Shown piece by piece: positions 31,357-41,232 of a stretch of DNA of 64,000 bases. Under the pieces are notes generated by a model. It was not told the DNA's origin and did no database searches. It saw nothing but the letters and a program-made list of their open reading frames with translations. Origin of the DNA: Pseudomonas poae. Its GTDB lineage: Bacteria; Pseudomonadota; Gammaproteobacteria; Pseudomonadales; Pseudomonadaceae. How positions within the stretch are numbered: position 1 is the first letter of the stretch; the number at the start of each line of letters is the position of its first letter. The stretch lies in the NCBI GenBank assembly GCA_004000515.1, contig CP034537.1, positions 6,531,501 to 6,595,500 on the forward strand, in the 5' to 3' direction. The position numbers were made by a program, and so were the translations under genes.

Positions 31357-31794
31357 GTAGTACTCCTCTTTAACGTTGATAACGCGGCCGTCATCGACGT
31401 ACCCCACCACAACAGCAAGTTAAAAATTCGCGATTGCGCACGTTTGGCTTAACTGCAAGCCCTTTCTGAGTGGTAGTAATACCGAGCATCCCAACTCCCA
31501 TCACCTATCTGATGGACAGTGGAGCGGCACACACAGCGAGTCATCGCGCCTGGCGATACGAGCCTATCTTTCGATAGGAAGTGGAATCAGAAGAATGAGT
31601 TATGGTGCAGAGACGAGCCCTTCAGCGCTCGGTGGCACGGGCATCTTTCGGCAGCACGATCTAAGCCGAGCAGTGGTCGTTGCATTGCCCGATTAGCGCA
31701 GGCTTAATTAGCGGGCATCGCCTGCGTAGCACCGTACGACGCAAGAGCTGACATGCAATAAGAGGTTACCTACCGCCCTATAGGAGGTGATGCG
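31357..31794. promoter_or_regulatory. Divergent promoter region between the hydrolase operon and the LuxR-type regulator
   Basis: A 438-base region without genes. It contains the perfect inverted repeat at 31563-31578 and a weaker one, CCTATC-TGAT-GGACAG, at 31504-31519, so two regulator dimers could control both directions. No clear -35/-10 pair is visible, which would fit activator-dependent promoters. Confidence 0.5.
31563..31578. promoter_or_regulatory. Regulon-type inverted repeat (site 1), perfect
   Basis: CCTATC-TTTC-GATAGG is a perfect 6-4-6 inverted repeat. It lies about 207 bases from the hydrolase start and 217 bases from the regulator start. It is the best copy of the motif shared by the cargo operons. 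Confidence 0.7.
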
Positions 31795-34546
31795 ATGCAT
31801 CATAAAACATCAGTACCTATTACTGAACGCGAATCATTCAATACCTGGTTGCCTAGTATATTTTCTGTTGATCAACCTGCTGCACCTGCTAAAGATGCCC
31901 TGCCGCGCGAGCTACTCCATCAACAACTGAGGAGCTGTTTCTCACGAATTGCACTCATTCACACGCCCGCGGGTTATGGTCGTACGACGTTACTGGCGCA
32001 GCATTACCAGCATTTGAAAGCGCAGGGTGCCACACTTGTATGGGTAGCGTGCAGCAACCTTGAGCGGGCTGTACATCAGCTCGGTACTCTCTACGAGCAT
32101 TTTCAAGATGGCGATAACCATGCTCAGTGGCGTGCAGCTCAGAACAACACGGAGATATCGGCCCGCGCCTATATTTTGATCGATGATGCGCACAAGCTGC
32201 AGCCTGGCGACAGCTCCCGCCTGTTGGCCCTGCTGTTGGAGTCGGCGCCGTCGGGTGTGCAGTTCATCGTGTCCAGCCGCGGAAGCTCGCCTATCAATCT
32301 GGCTCAGTACAGGTTGCGCGGTGAGCTTATGGAGATGAGCAGTAAGCATCTGGCATTCACGGCTGCGGAAAATTCCCAGTTTTTGCAACGCTATGCAGTT
32401 GCAACAGACGGAGAGGGCGTCAGCAAGCTGCTGCGATTGACCGATGGCTGGCCAGGGGGGATGAACCTCGCGATGCAGTGCTGGCGATCCCGGGATGAAC
32501 CCACCCCCCGCGCCATGGGAGGAAGCCAGTTGGTATGAAGACTTCTTTAGGGAAGAGGTCTTCGACGCACAAACAACGGCTATTCAAGAGTTGCTGTTGA
32601 GCTGTTCGGTACTAGAACAAATCGATTTTGCCGCGTGTGACGCCCTGCGCAAGACTGAAGGCAGTGCCGCTTTGCTCCGCTATTGCGCTGCCAACGATCT
32701 GTTCCTCAGCCAGGACGCAAGATACCCCAACAGTTATCGGTTGCATCCGCTCTTTCGCAAGTTCCTGGCCCAACAGCTGCACGAATCTTCGCAGCACACC
32801 TTGAAGAGTCTGCACCTGAGCGCCAGTGAGCACTTTCTCCACCACAACCAATTATTCAAAGCCTACAACCACGCCTTGCAATCGAACGATGCTGAGCACG
32901 CTGCGAAAATCGTGGACGACAATATCGTGGTGTTTTTCGAAACCAGCGATGACCCAGCTTGGCGCCTGGTTGAACAATTGCCCCGCCACGTACTGAATCG
33001 CTACCCGCGAATCTTGCTTGGCCAAGCCTGGTCCATGCTACACCTGTGGAAGTTTGAGACAGCCAAAGAGTTGCTGCGGATCGCCCGCGAGTACCTCGGC
33101 ACCGAGGAAGCGCGGCACCGCTATGGTGACAACGGCTTGCGCATCCTGCGTCAGGAACTCCTGCACCGCGAGGCCATGTTTTCAATGATGGTCGACGATA
33201 CCCACCTCTTGGAAACGCAAGCGCTTGACCTAATCGACAAGTACAGCGAGGCCCACCCGATCATGCGTGGTAGCGTCTATAACGCGTTGCTGTACGCCCA
33301 TCGGGAACGCTTCAAACTGGATGAAATCGAGCACTTAGGCCACCTTGCCGAAGAGCAGCTCAGGCGTGGGGACAGCAAGCTATCAATCATTGTGCACGCT
33401 GCTATCATCGGTCCAGCACGGTTTATGGCTGGACAAACGCAACAAGTGATCAACGACTTGCGTAGTGCCCTCAAGGCTGCTGAGGGTATAACCGGCGTCG
33501 GCTCACCATACGCCACAATCCTGGCCCTGCCGCTGGCCGAGGTGCACTACGAGCGAAACGAATTGATGGAAGCGCGCGAGTTGCTGGCCACTTACCTGCC
33601 TCTGGTGGAGTACGAGGGGTTCATCGATCAGACGATTTCCGGCTGGCTGACTGCGGTCAAGCTTGCGTGTCATGACGATAATTATGCAGAGGCATTCGCG
33701 CTCCTGGATAAAGCGGATCAGGCCGCCAGGCAGCACGGCTTCGAGCGCCTGCGCTATTGCGCGCTGGCGGAACGGATGCGCCTGTTGCTCGCATTGGGAG
33801 ATCAGAAGGAAGTACTCCGGCTCGGCCGCATGAATGGACTGATCGGCCAGCTCGAACATGTTCGACCAGTCTCCAAGGTTACCACCCGCGACGAGGCACG
33901 GGCTTTTTGTTGTGTACGCGTAGCCATGGCGCAAGGTCGGCTCAACGACGCAATCGAGCTGTGCCGTGTCTGGCAGCGCTTCTTGCATCAAGCAGATGCC
34001 GTGCACAACTGCCTGCGCTGGGAAGTCCTTCACGCCCACCTGCTGCTGCTCTCGGGGAACGATAAAGGAGCCCAGCGCGGCCTGAAAAAAAGCTTCGAGA
34101 CGGCCGCTCGTAGGCGTATTGTGCGCACATTCGTGGATGAGAAGGCCTGGCTAGGTGGATTGCTTGGCAGCATGGACCACATGCACGTAACGTTCGCGAC
34201 CAGCGTTCAGGTCGATGACTTTATCGAAGAGCTGAGCGTGCTTTGTCGCGGCACAGAGGCGTTCCACGTTTTGGAGCGCCAACCGAAACTGCCATCCCCG
34301 GCCCTGCCATTGTCGAACGAGCTACCGACACTTTCCTCCGATGCCATTTCGGGTGTTCTCAACAGTCGCGAAATCGAGATATTACATTTGGTTCATGGCG
34401 GTCTGCGCAACAAGGAAATTGGGCGACGATTGAACATCACAGAGGGTTGTGTCAAATGGTACATGCAACAGATATTCGACAAGATCGGCGTTCGGCGCCG
34501 TAGTCAGGCCGTAAGTCGTGCACGACAGTTCGGCGTAATCTTTTAG
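31795..34546 (+). pseudogene. LuxR-family regulator of the MalT/LAL type, frameshift near 32507
   Basis: A ~917-residue signal-dependent activator. The N-terminal NTPase domain has a Walker-A-like loop TPAGYGRTTLL, in which the usual Lys is Arg, and Walker B AYILIDDAH. A long TPR-like helical region follows. The C-terminal LuxR helix-turn-helix (SREIEILHLVHGGLRNKEIG, then LNITEGCVKWYMQQIFDKIG) occupies the last 65 residues. The frame breaks in a CCCCCC run near 32507; removing one C gives DEPTPAPWEEASWYEDFF. A near-ideal AGGAGGTGAT precedes the ATG. LAL proteins usually activate the operons beside them, and this is the only cargo regulator I see. Confidence 0.85.
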
Positions 34547-34551
34547 TCAGC

Positions 34552-34588
34552 GGAGCGAAGTAACGCGCTGCGCGCGTTACTTCGCTCC
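34552..34588. terminator. 17-bp perfect hairpin after the regulator gene
   Basis: GGAGCGAAGTAACGCGC pairs perfectly with GCGCGTTACTTCGCTCC around TGC. It lies five bases after the regulator stop. There is no T-run, but stem strength and position suggest a transcription end. Confidence 0.7.
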
Positions 34589-34598
34589 TGCCTGCCCC

Positions 34599-34614
34599 CT
34601 GATCAACAGATAGG
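34599..34614. promoter_or_regulatory. Regulon-type inverted repeat (site 3)
   Basis: CTGATC-AACA-GATAGG, ending 69 bases before the P450 start. The right half is perfect. The left half carries the same CTGATC variant that site 2 shows when read on the other strand. Confidence 0.6.
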
Positions 34615-34683
34615 TTATAGCCAGCAGAATCGTTCTTTAAGCTGATCTCACGTGCAAGAAATCCAACAACAACGTGAGAACTA

Positions 34684-35871
34684 ATGATGAGCGGCCTTTA
34701 TCGCAATGTAATCCCCACCACCGATGCTGACCCGTGGGCCGTCGAAGAAATCCGTAATGCCAAGAGCTCTGAAAGCCGTATTCGCGAGCTTGGCCCGGTG
34801 GTCTGGCTCAGTCAGCATAAGTGTTTCTTTGTTGGCCAACACGCACCTGCCCAATCCGTCCTGACCCGTTGGCGGGAGTTCTCCTCAACCGGACGCCCTT
34901 TCCAGGACGAACAGTCGATCGTCCCCCAAATTCTGGTCACCGAGGACCCGCCAGCGCATACGCGCTCGCGCGATGCACTCATGCAGCTCCTGTCGCCACC
35001 GGCCATCAAGTCCATGCGCGAAGAGTTCACCCGCCAGGCCGAAGCGGTAGTGGATCGCTTTCTGCAGCAAGGCACTCTTGATGGGGTTCAGGACCTAGCC
35101 TCCAGTTACATCCTCAAGATATTCCCGGATGCGATCGGCCTGCCGGAAGAGAATCGCGAGCGGGTACTCAAGTTCGGCGAGGCAGCCTTCAACGGTGCAG
35201 GTCCCCGCAACAAAATTCTTGCGGATTCGCTGGTGCAGGCCGTGCCGGCATTCGAGTGGATCGAACGCAATTGCAACCGTGAGGCGGTCACCCCCAATGG
35301 TTTGGCGGGCCGTCTTTATGGGTTCGCCGATGAAGGGATTTTGACCGAGGCCGAGGCGAACTTGCTTGTGATGACCCTTCTCGGCGCAGGCTTCGACACC
35401 ACCATGGTGACGATAGGCAACACTCTGCATGCATTTAGCCAGTACCCAGAAGAATGGAGCAAGCTGCACGCTAACCCGTTGCTCGCAAAAAATGCGCTGG
35501 AAGAGACGCTCCGCTATGACCCGCCGGCGCGCATGATGGGGCGGCTGGTGACGCAGGATCTGGAGTTGGAAGGCGCGCCCCTACAGAAAGGCGACGTGCT
35601 GGGAGTCTTCCTCGGTGCCGCCGGGCGTGACCCGCGCCGCTGGGAAAATGCCGATCAATACGACCTTACTCGCAAAGGCCCGCACCTCGGCTTTGGCGTG
35701 GGTGTACATAGCTGTGCCGGCCAAGCTTTGGCGCGTCTGGAGTTCGAGTGTTTGTTCAGCGTCCTGGCACAACGCGTCAAAAAAGTGGAGCTCATTGGCA
35801 CTCCCGAAAGGCTGATCAACAACAACATCCTAGGCTGGATTCGCGTGCCATTGAAGTTGCACGCCGCCTGA
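34684..35871 (+). CDS. Cytochrome P450, CYP199-like
   Basis: A 395-residue soluble bacterial P450. The I-helix oxygen-binding motif is LLGAGFDTT (about residues 232-240), the ExxR is ETLR, and the heme loop FGVGVHSCAG has the proximal Cys at 344. The N-terminal GPVVWL, the DPPAHTRSR helix and the SSYILKIFPDAIGL segment resemble CYP199A enzymes, which O-demethylate para-methoxybenzoates to phenols and formaldehyde; this likeness is from memory, not from an alignment. The next operon encodes a VanB-type reductase but no separate ferredoxin, so the electron path may be unusual. The gene is intact. Confidence 0.87.
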   Translation: MMSGLYRNVIPTTDADPWAVEEIRNAKSSESRIRELGPVVWLSQHKCFFVGQHAPAQSVLTRWREFSSTGRPFQDEQSIVPQILVTEDPPAHTRSRDALMQLLSPPAIKSMREEFTRQAEAVVDRFLQQGTLDGVQDLASSYILKIFPDAIGLPEENRERVLKFGEAAFNGAGPRNKILADSLVQAVPAFEWIERNCNREAVTPNGLAGRLYGFADEGILTEAEANLLVMTLLGAGFDTTMVTIGNTLHAFSQYPEEWSKLHANPLLAKNALEETLRYDPPARMMGRLVTQDLELEGAPLQKGDVLGVFLGAAGRDPRRWENADQYDLTRKGPHLGFGVGVHSCAGQALARLEFECLFSVLAQRVKKVELIGTPERLINNNILGWIRVPLKLHAA

Positions 35872-35953
35872 CATGGAAGTTGAGAAATACAGTGACTGTC
35901 CGCAGTGCTCGTGCCTGAGACGCGCTAGCGCGTCCGATCCGGGCCATCAACTT

Positions 35954-35969
35954 CCTCTCTACAGATAGG
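35954..35969. promoter_or_regulatory. Regulon-type inverted repeat (site 4)
   Basis: CCTCTC-TACA-GATAGG, one mismatch from consensus, ending 83 bases before the reductase start. Confidence 0.6.
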
Positions 35970-36052
35970 GTTTATCTCTCCCTGAGAACGCATTGAATGA
36001 CGTCGGGGCACAACAATAACGTACCCGGGCCTCGCAAGATCGGAGCATCCCC

Positions 36053-37016
36053 ATGAGTTCAGCACTCAGCTTGACAGTTAAAGTTCAAAGTAAGCGGCAA
36101 GAAGCGCTAGATATCTGTAGTTTCGAGTTGATCGATCCAGATGGTAAGCCGCTGCCCTCATTTAGTGCTGGTGCGCACATTGACGTTCAAGTACGTCCGG
36201 GACTAATTCGCCAGTACTCGTTGTGCAACCCCCCTCACGAAAACCAGCGTTACCTGATAGGCGTCCTCAAGGATCCACAGTCTCGCGGTGGCTCGGTAGG
36301 TATGCATGAGGGTATTCACGAAGGTGACCTGCTCACCATCAGTCCCCCAAAAATCACTTCCCCCTGGTCAATGCGCAAAAATCCTGCTCATGGCCGGCGG
36401 CATCGGCATCACGCCCATGCTGTGCATGGCCGAGCGCCTGCAACAACTGGGCACCGACTTCGCCTTGCACTATTGCGCACGCGGGCTAGATCGAATGGCC
36501 TTCCACAAGCGCATTACTAAATCGCCGTTTCATCACCGTGCCTCCCTCCATCTGGATTCCGGTGACCCTGACCAAAAACTCGATATGCGTGCCCTGATTG
36601 CCGATACCGATCCCCAAACCCATGTGTACGTCTGCGGCCCGAAAGGCTTCATTGATTACGTGCTCGGTACCTGCAAGGCCGCCAACTGGCCTGCGGAGCA
36701 ACTACACGTCGAGTATTTCGCCGGAGCAGTTGTCGATCACTCCGCCGACGATGCCTTTGAAGTCGAGATTGCCAGTACCGGCGCCGTCTACACCATCCCG
36801 GCAGAGCGCAACGTGGTCGAGGTGCTGGAAGAACAAGGCATCGAGATCATGTATTCGTGCAGCCAAGGTGTGTGCGGCACGTGCATCACGCGAGTGCTGG
36901 ACGGTATTCCCGATCATCGCGACCTCTATTTGGATGAGGTCGCGCAAGCAGCAAATGATCAATTTACCCCTTGCTGTTCCAGGGCCAAATCCAAACGCCT
37001 GGTACTGGATTTGTAG
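36053..37016 (+). pseudogene. VanB-like oxidoreductase (FMN/NAD domain plus 2Fe-2S), two frameshifts
   Basis: A ~321-residue reductase of the phthalate dioxygenase reductase family. The order is a flavin domain (GLIRQYSLCNPP), an NAD domain (LLMAGGIGITPMLCMAERL; HVYVCGPKGFIDYVL) and a C-terminal plant-type ferredoxin with CSQGVCGTC and the last Cys in FTPCC. Between 36350 and 36385 two AAAAA runs each lack one A; with both restored the protein reads SPPKNHFPLVNAQKILLMAGG. It is the only reductase in the cargo, so it must serve the two Rieske oxygenases and possibly the P450. Confidence 0.83.
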
Positions 37017-37061
37017 TTTGGGCTGCCGTCGGATGCTGCTGCAATATTTATGAGGTGTGGG

Positions 37062-38315
37062 ATGACAACAAGAAAAAACGTACTAGTTATCGGCGCTGGC
37101 CCGACTGGGCTGTTAACCGCCTTTGGTCTGGCCAAACAAGGGGTACGCGTGACTGTGGTAGAGGAGCGTACAACGCTCGACGACTCCCCGCGCGCCATGG
37201 TGTATCTGCCATCCAGTTTGAAAGCCCTGGACGATCTTGGGCTGCTTGAAGATGCTGAAAAAGTCGGCGCTCGCGGACACGCGTTCACCATGCGCTTTGC
37301 CAGTGGCTATATCGGTGAGCTTGATCACCGTGTCCTCCAGGAACATACCCCCTATTACTACACGTTGCACTTCGGCCAGCATGTACTCGCCAAGTTGATC
37401 CTCGATCGGTTCCTACAGCTTCCCAACACTTCAGTCCTCTGGGGCACGCGCTTCAATCGGGTTCTCGACAATTCTGATCGGGTAGCCATTGAAGTTTCTA
37501 CCCAGGCTGGGGAGCAGCGGCTGGATGCGGATTGGCTGGTCGCCGCCGACGGCGCCCGTAGTTCGGTTCGCAAGGCCTTGGACATTGAGTTTGAAGGCTT
37601 CACCTGGCCCGATACGTTCATGGCCACCAACGTCTATTTCGATTTCGCAGCCCACGGCTATTGCGAGAATACGATGATCGCCGACCCCGTTGAGTGGGCC
37701 GTGATTTCCAAGATCAATAACGACAATCTTTGGCGCGTCGCTTACGGCGAGCGTAGCGACTGGTCTGAAGAAGAACGTCAGGCAAACGTCGCAAAGCGAT
37801 ATCAGCACTTCTTGCCCGAGGGCGCCAGCTACAAGCTTGAGCGAGCCAGTTCCTATCGCGTCCATCAGCGTTGTGCCTCGACGTATCGCGCTGGCCGGGT
37901 CTTGTTGGCGGGTGACGCTGCACACGCCACCAGCCCGATTGGCGGGCTCGGCTTTACCGCCGGGATTCAGGACGCCACTACCCTGATCGAGGCCTTGGCT
38001 CTCGTGCTTAACGGCCACGATGAAGACGTGCTGGATTATTACGCCGGCGAGCGCAGACGGATCTTCCTGGACATCGTTAACCCCCTGGCCATCGAGCATA
38101 AACGCCGGGTGCAGGAAGCAGACCCAGTAAAACGGGCGCAGGACGAAGAAGGCTTTCGCAAGATGGCCTCCGATCCCAACTATGTGCGCAACGCCCTGAT
38201 GAATCTCTTCGCTCTTGTCAGTACTCCATACAGCGCTGATTGGCGCGACCGATTGAGCGAGCGGGACGTGCGTGAGCCGCATTCCATGCCGCTGTTTACC
38301 GCCACCGACGATTGA
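37062..38315 (+). CDS. FAD-dependent aromatic hydroxylase
   Basis: A 417-residue class A flavoprotein monooxygenase. Motifs are the FAD-binding GAGPTG near the N-terminus, the NAD(P)H-linked DG motif (AADGARSSVRK) and the GD motif (LLAGDAAHATSPIGGLGF). Enzymes of this group put a hydroxyl on phenolic rings, and some do so with loss of a carboxyl group, giving hydroquinones. That reaction would link the demethylation steps to the PcpA-like dioxygenase, but the choice is inference. The start at 37062 follows GAGG; the gene lies about 45 bases after the reductase. Confidence 0.85.
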   Translation: MTTRKNVLVIGAGPTGLLTAFGLAKQGVRVTVVEERTTLDDSPRAMVYLPSSLKALDDLGLLEDAEKVGARGHAFTMRFASGYIGELDHRVLQEHTPYYYTLHFGQHVLAKLILDRFLQLPNTSVLWGTRFNRVLDNSDRVAIEVSTQAGEQRLDADWLVAADGARSSVRKALDIEFEGFTWPDTFMATNVYFDFAAHGYCENTMIADPVEWAVISKINNDNLWRVAYGERSDWSEEERQANVAKRYQHFLPEGASYKLERASSYRVHQRCASTYRAGRVLLAGDAAHATSPIGGLGFTAGIQDATTLIEALALVLNGHDEDVLDYYAGERRRIFLDIVNPLAIEHKRRVQEADPVKRAQDEEGFRKMASDPNYVRNALMNLFALVSTPYSADWRDRLSERDVREPHSMPLFTATDD

Positions 38316-38343
38316 TATGCGCAGCGACTTCAAGGAGCAAGCA

Positions 38344-39197
38344 ATGAGCCGTATTGAAACAATGCAGGGCAAAGTAGCAGTCATCACCGGAGGCGCTTCT
38401 GGCATCGGGCGCGGGATTGCTGAACGGATGATTGCCCAAGGGGCCCTGGTAGTTATTGCCGATATCGACGATGAACGTCTACAGGCTACCGCCCGCGAGA
38501 TCGGAGCGACCGGTATTCGCACCGACGTGACCAGCAGCGCGAGTGTACAAGCCCTGGCTGATGCCGTGCTGAGCCTGCATGGCAAAGTCGACATCTTGTG
38601 CAACAACGCCGGAATCGGTCCGATGGCGGCCATTTCGGACCTCACCCTGAATGACTGGAAGTGGATGCTCGACGTCAATCTGTGGGGCGTCATTCATGGC
38701 ATCCACTCGTTCCTGCCGCTGCTGAAGGCCAATGCTGATGGGGGCATATTGTTAATACGTCATCCATGTCCGGAATGGCAGTCACCCCTACCCTAGGTGC
38801 CTATGCCGTCGCCAAATTTGGCGTGGTCGCGCTGTCGGAGGTATTGGCGCAGGAGTTGGAAATCGAGAACTCCAAAGTTGGTGTCAGTGTTCTGTGCCCA
38901 GGCCCGGTGCGTACCAACATCGGCAACAGCAGTCGCAACCGACCCAAGGACCTGGGCGAGGGCCACCTTGCCGATGTGGACCTTGAATCGACCGAACACT
39001 TCAGAGACGTGCACATTCCCTGGGTAAGCCCAGCCTATACCGGTGATTTGGTCATTGACGCAATCAAGCGTGGCGACCTCTACGTACTCACCCATCCCGA
39101 ATTGTTCGACTTCATCCATGCACGCCATAAACAGATCGCCGAGTCCGTGGAGCAGGCACTAGCCCGACAGCAAAGCGCTGCTTCAGCCGTCCAATAA
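38344..39197 (+). pseudogene. Short-chain dehydrogenase/reductase, frameshift near 38746
   Basis: A ~284-residue SDR. It shows TGGASGIGRGIA, NNAGIGPM, then in a GGGGG run near 38746 a frame change (one missing G gives DGGHIVNTSSMSG), followed by the active-site region AYAVAKFGVV. The C-terminal part is longer than in the minimal family. An AAGGAG precedes the ATG. Translationally close to the FAD hydroxylase and the Rieske gene, so it is probably a dehydrogenase for a side-chain alcohol or ring intermediate. Confidence 0.8.
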
Positions 39198-39221
39198 TCC
39201 ATTCAGCATGGGCCAATAAAA

Positions 39222-40300
39222 ATGTATATAAAAAATTGCTGGTATACCGTTGCCTGGAATTATGAGCTTGAGGATGAGGGGCTGTTCAAAACCTCTGTAT
39301 TGAATGAGCCGATGGTGATCTATCGGTCTGCTGACGGCGGCTATGCCGCGCTGGAAGACCGCTGCTGCCACCGAGGTGCTCCGCTGTCAAAGGCCCGCCG
39401 CGAGGGCGATGACCTTCGCTGCATGTACCACGGTTTGAAATTCAACCCGAGCGGTCGCTGTGTTGAAATTCCCGGGCAGCCCAAAATTCCCGACAATACG
39501 TGTGTGCGTTCCTACCCGGTCGTTGAAAAACACAGTTGGATCTGGGTCTGGATGGGTGACCCGGCCAAAGCCGATGTCGCCCTAATCCCGCGCGCTATGG
39601 CACTGGATACCCCCGGGTTCAAATCGCGCTCTGGATTTATCGAGTACGACACCGACTATCAAGAAGTCAACGATAACCTGTTGGACTTTTCGCACCTGGC
39701 CTATGTCCACCCTACCTCCTTCGGCGCCAGTGAAGATTGGGCATACACCCGACCGAAGATCGAGCGCTTGGACCGCGGTCTGCGTGTGTCGCGCTATGTG
39801 CGCAATCAGGACCCTGCTTTTGGCGACAAGGACACCGGTAAGCTCGACTTGTGGAGCAGCTACGACTACCAGGTTCCCGGCGTCATGTTGCTGCATTCTC
39901 ATGCCCTACTGGCCGGTTCGGCGGACATCAACAATGACGGCCCTCCCGACCTCTCGAAAACGCCAAGCCTCTTCACCCAATACAGTTGCCAAGCCGTCAC
40001 GCCACTGGCAGATGGGCGCAGCCGCTACTCCTTTCAATCCTCATGCCGGACATCTTTGACGATGAGTGGGTGGATGAGTTCTGGAAAGGTGCACGCCAAG
40101 CATTCGATGAGGACCGCGAGATTATCGAGGCGCAGTACAAAGTCAAACTCAGAACTCCGGACCGCCCGATGATCGCAACCAGCTTTGACGCCGGCCTTGG
40201 GCAGTTCCGCTGGATGATCGACAAGCTCATCCGCGAAGAAAATGCCGAGGTGGCTGCCGCTGCTCGCGGGGATGTTCCTCTCGTGAACTTGCCGACTTGA
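39222..40300 (+). pseudogene. Rieske-type aromatic O-demethylase oxygenase (VanA-like), frameshift near 40032
   Basis: A ~360-residue terminal oxygenase. The Rieske cluster ligands are Cys48/His50 (DRCCHRGAPL) and Cys67/His70 (LRCMYHGLKF). The mononuclear iron motif is DNLLDFSHLAYVH. The last 90 residues (MPDIFDDEWVDEFWKGA and on) lie one frame over after QSS near 40032, where one base is missing. It belongs to the vanillate O-demethylase group but is clearly different from the second, true VanA at 49826. A role in O-demethylation of another methoxyl position or another intermediate is inference. Confidence 0.83.
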
Positions 40301-40318
40301 ATCATCGGCTTTGCCATG

Positions 40319-40340
40319 GTCTCCCGCCCAATGGGAGACC
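40319..40340. terminator. Hairpin inside the first catabolic operon
   Basis: GGTCTCCC and GGGAGACC form an 8-bp stem between the Rieske gene and the next gene. There is no T-run, so partial termination or a processing site is possible. Confidence 0.4.
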
Positions 40341-40382
40341 GTCCTGCCTCGCGCCGACATGCCAACTGCTATGGAGTTACCA

Positions 40383-41209
40383 ATGAACACCCCCGTTGCG
40401 ACTACCCCGTTCGATTCGGTTGAAACAATACTTAATTTCGCAGACCCCACGCAAAAGCTCGCCTACATGGACGACGCGGTGAAGGGGAACGCCAAGATTC
40501 GAACCATCCCGTACCCCGTTAAAATTCACAACGCACGCCTCTCAGCGGCCGACTTCACGCTAGAAAAAATGCATTCACGCTGGTTAAAATGATCAGTGCT
40601 GTTCGCGACTTCACCGTTCTGGAAGATGTGCGCCAGGTGTATTTCGAGGAAGTCGTCAGTGTCATCAAGCAGCAAACCAACGCCACACATGTCGTCGTGT
40701 TTGGCGAGCAATTACGTGGTGGCAGCGAGGGCGGAGTTGCCAGGGTTCGCACCCCAGCAATGAACGTACACGTTGATTACGACACCCCTACTGCGCATGC
40801 GATTGCCGAGCACCTGGTGCCGGAGCATGACCGTCAACGCCTCCTCAATGGGCGGTGGATGATTATCAACGTTTGGCGTCCGATCAAGCCTGTACAGCGT
40901 CATCCGCTGACCGTATTGGATGGTTCGACCATCGACCGAAACGACCAACACCTCTGCAAACTGTTGGCTACTCGATCGGGTGTTAGCCCTGCATTTGGCT
41001 TCAACATTTCCTACAACGAACAGCAACGCTGGTACTACTACCCGGCGATGCAGCCCGATGAAATGCTGTTGTTCAAACTGGTCGACTCAGATGCCGAAGC
41101 AGTGCAATGGGCCGGTCACAGCGCATTTGATGACCCAACCAGTGCTGCCGATGCACCGGCTCGCGAGAGCATAGAAGTGCGTACGATCGCATTCATCCCG
41201 AATCCTTGA
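40383..41209 (+). pseudogene. CmcJ/NvfI (AsaB-like) family oxygenase, frameshift near 40568
   Basis: A ~275-residue protein of a family best known from fungal and actinomycete natural-product clusters (CmcJ, NvfI, AsaB, CTB9) and thought to be non-heme iron hydroxylases or desaturases. Seen here: the N-terminal ILNFADPTQKLAYM and, after an AAAAAA run lacking one A (LEKNAFTLVKMISAVRDF), NVHVDYDTPTAHA, INVWRPIKPVQRHPLTVLD, RWYYYPAMQPDEMLLFKLVD and SIEVRTIAFIP. The conserved His/Asp in HVDYD and the later WAGHSAFDDP fit metal ligands of the family. It is unusual to find it inside an aromatic degradation operon. Confidence 0.75.
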
Positions 41210-41232
41210 AAGAAACGAAAAGGAGGGACTCT

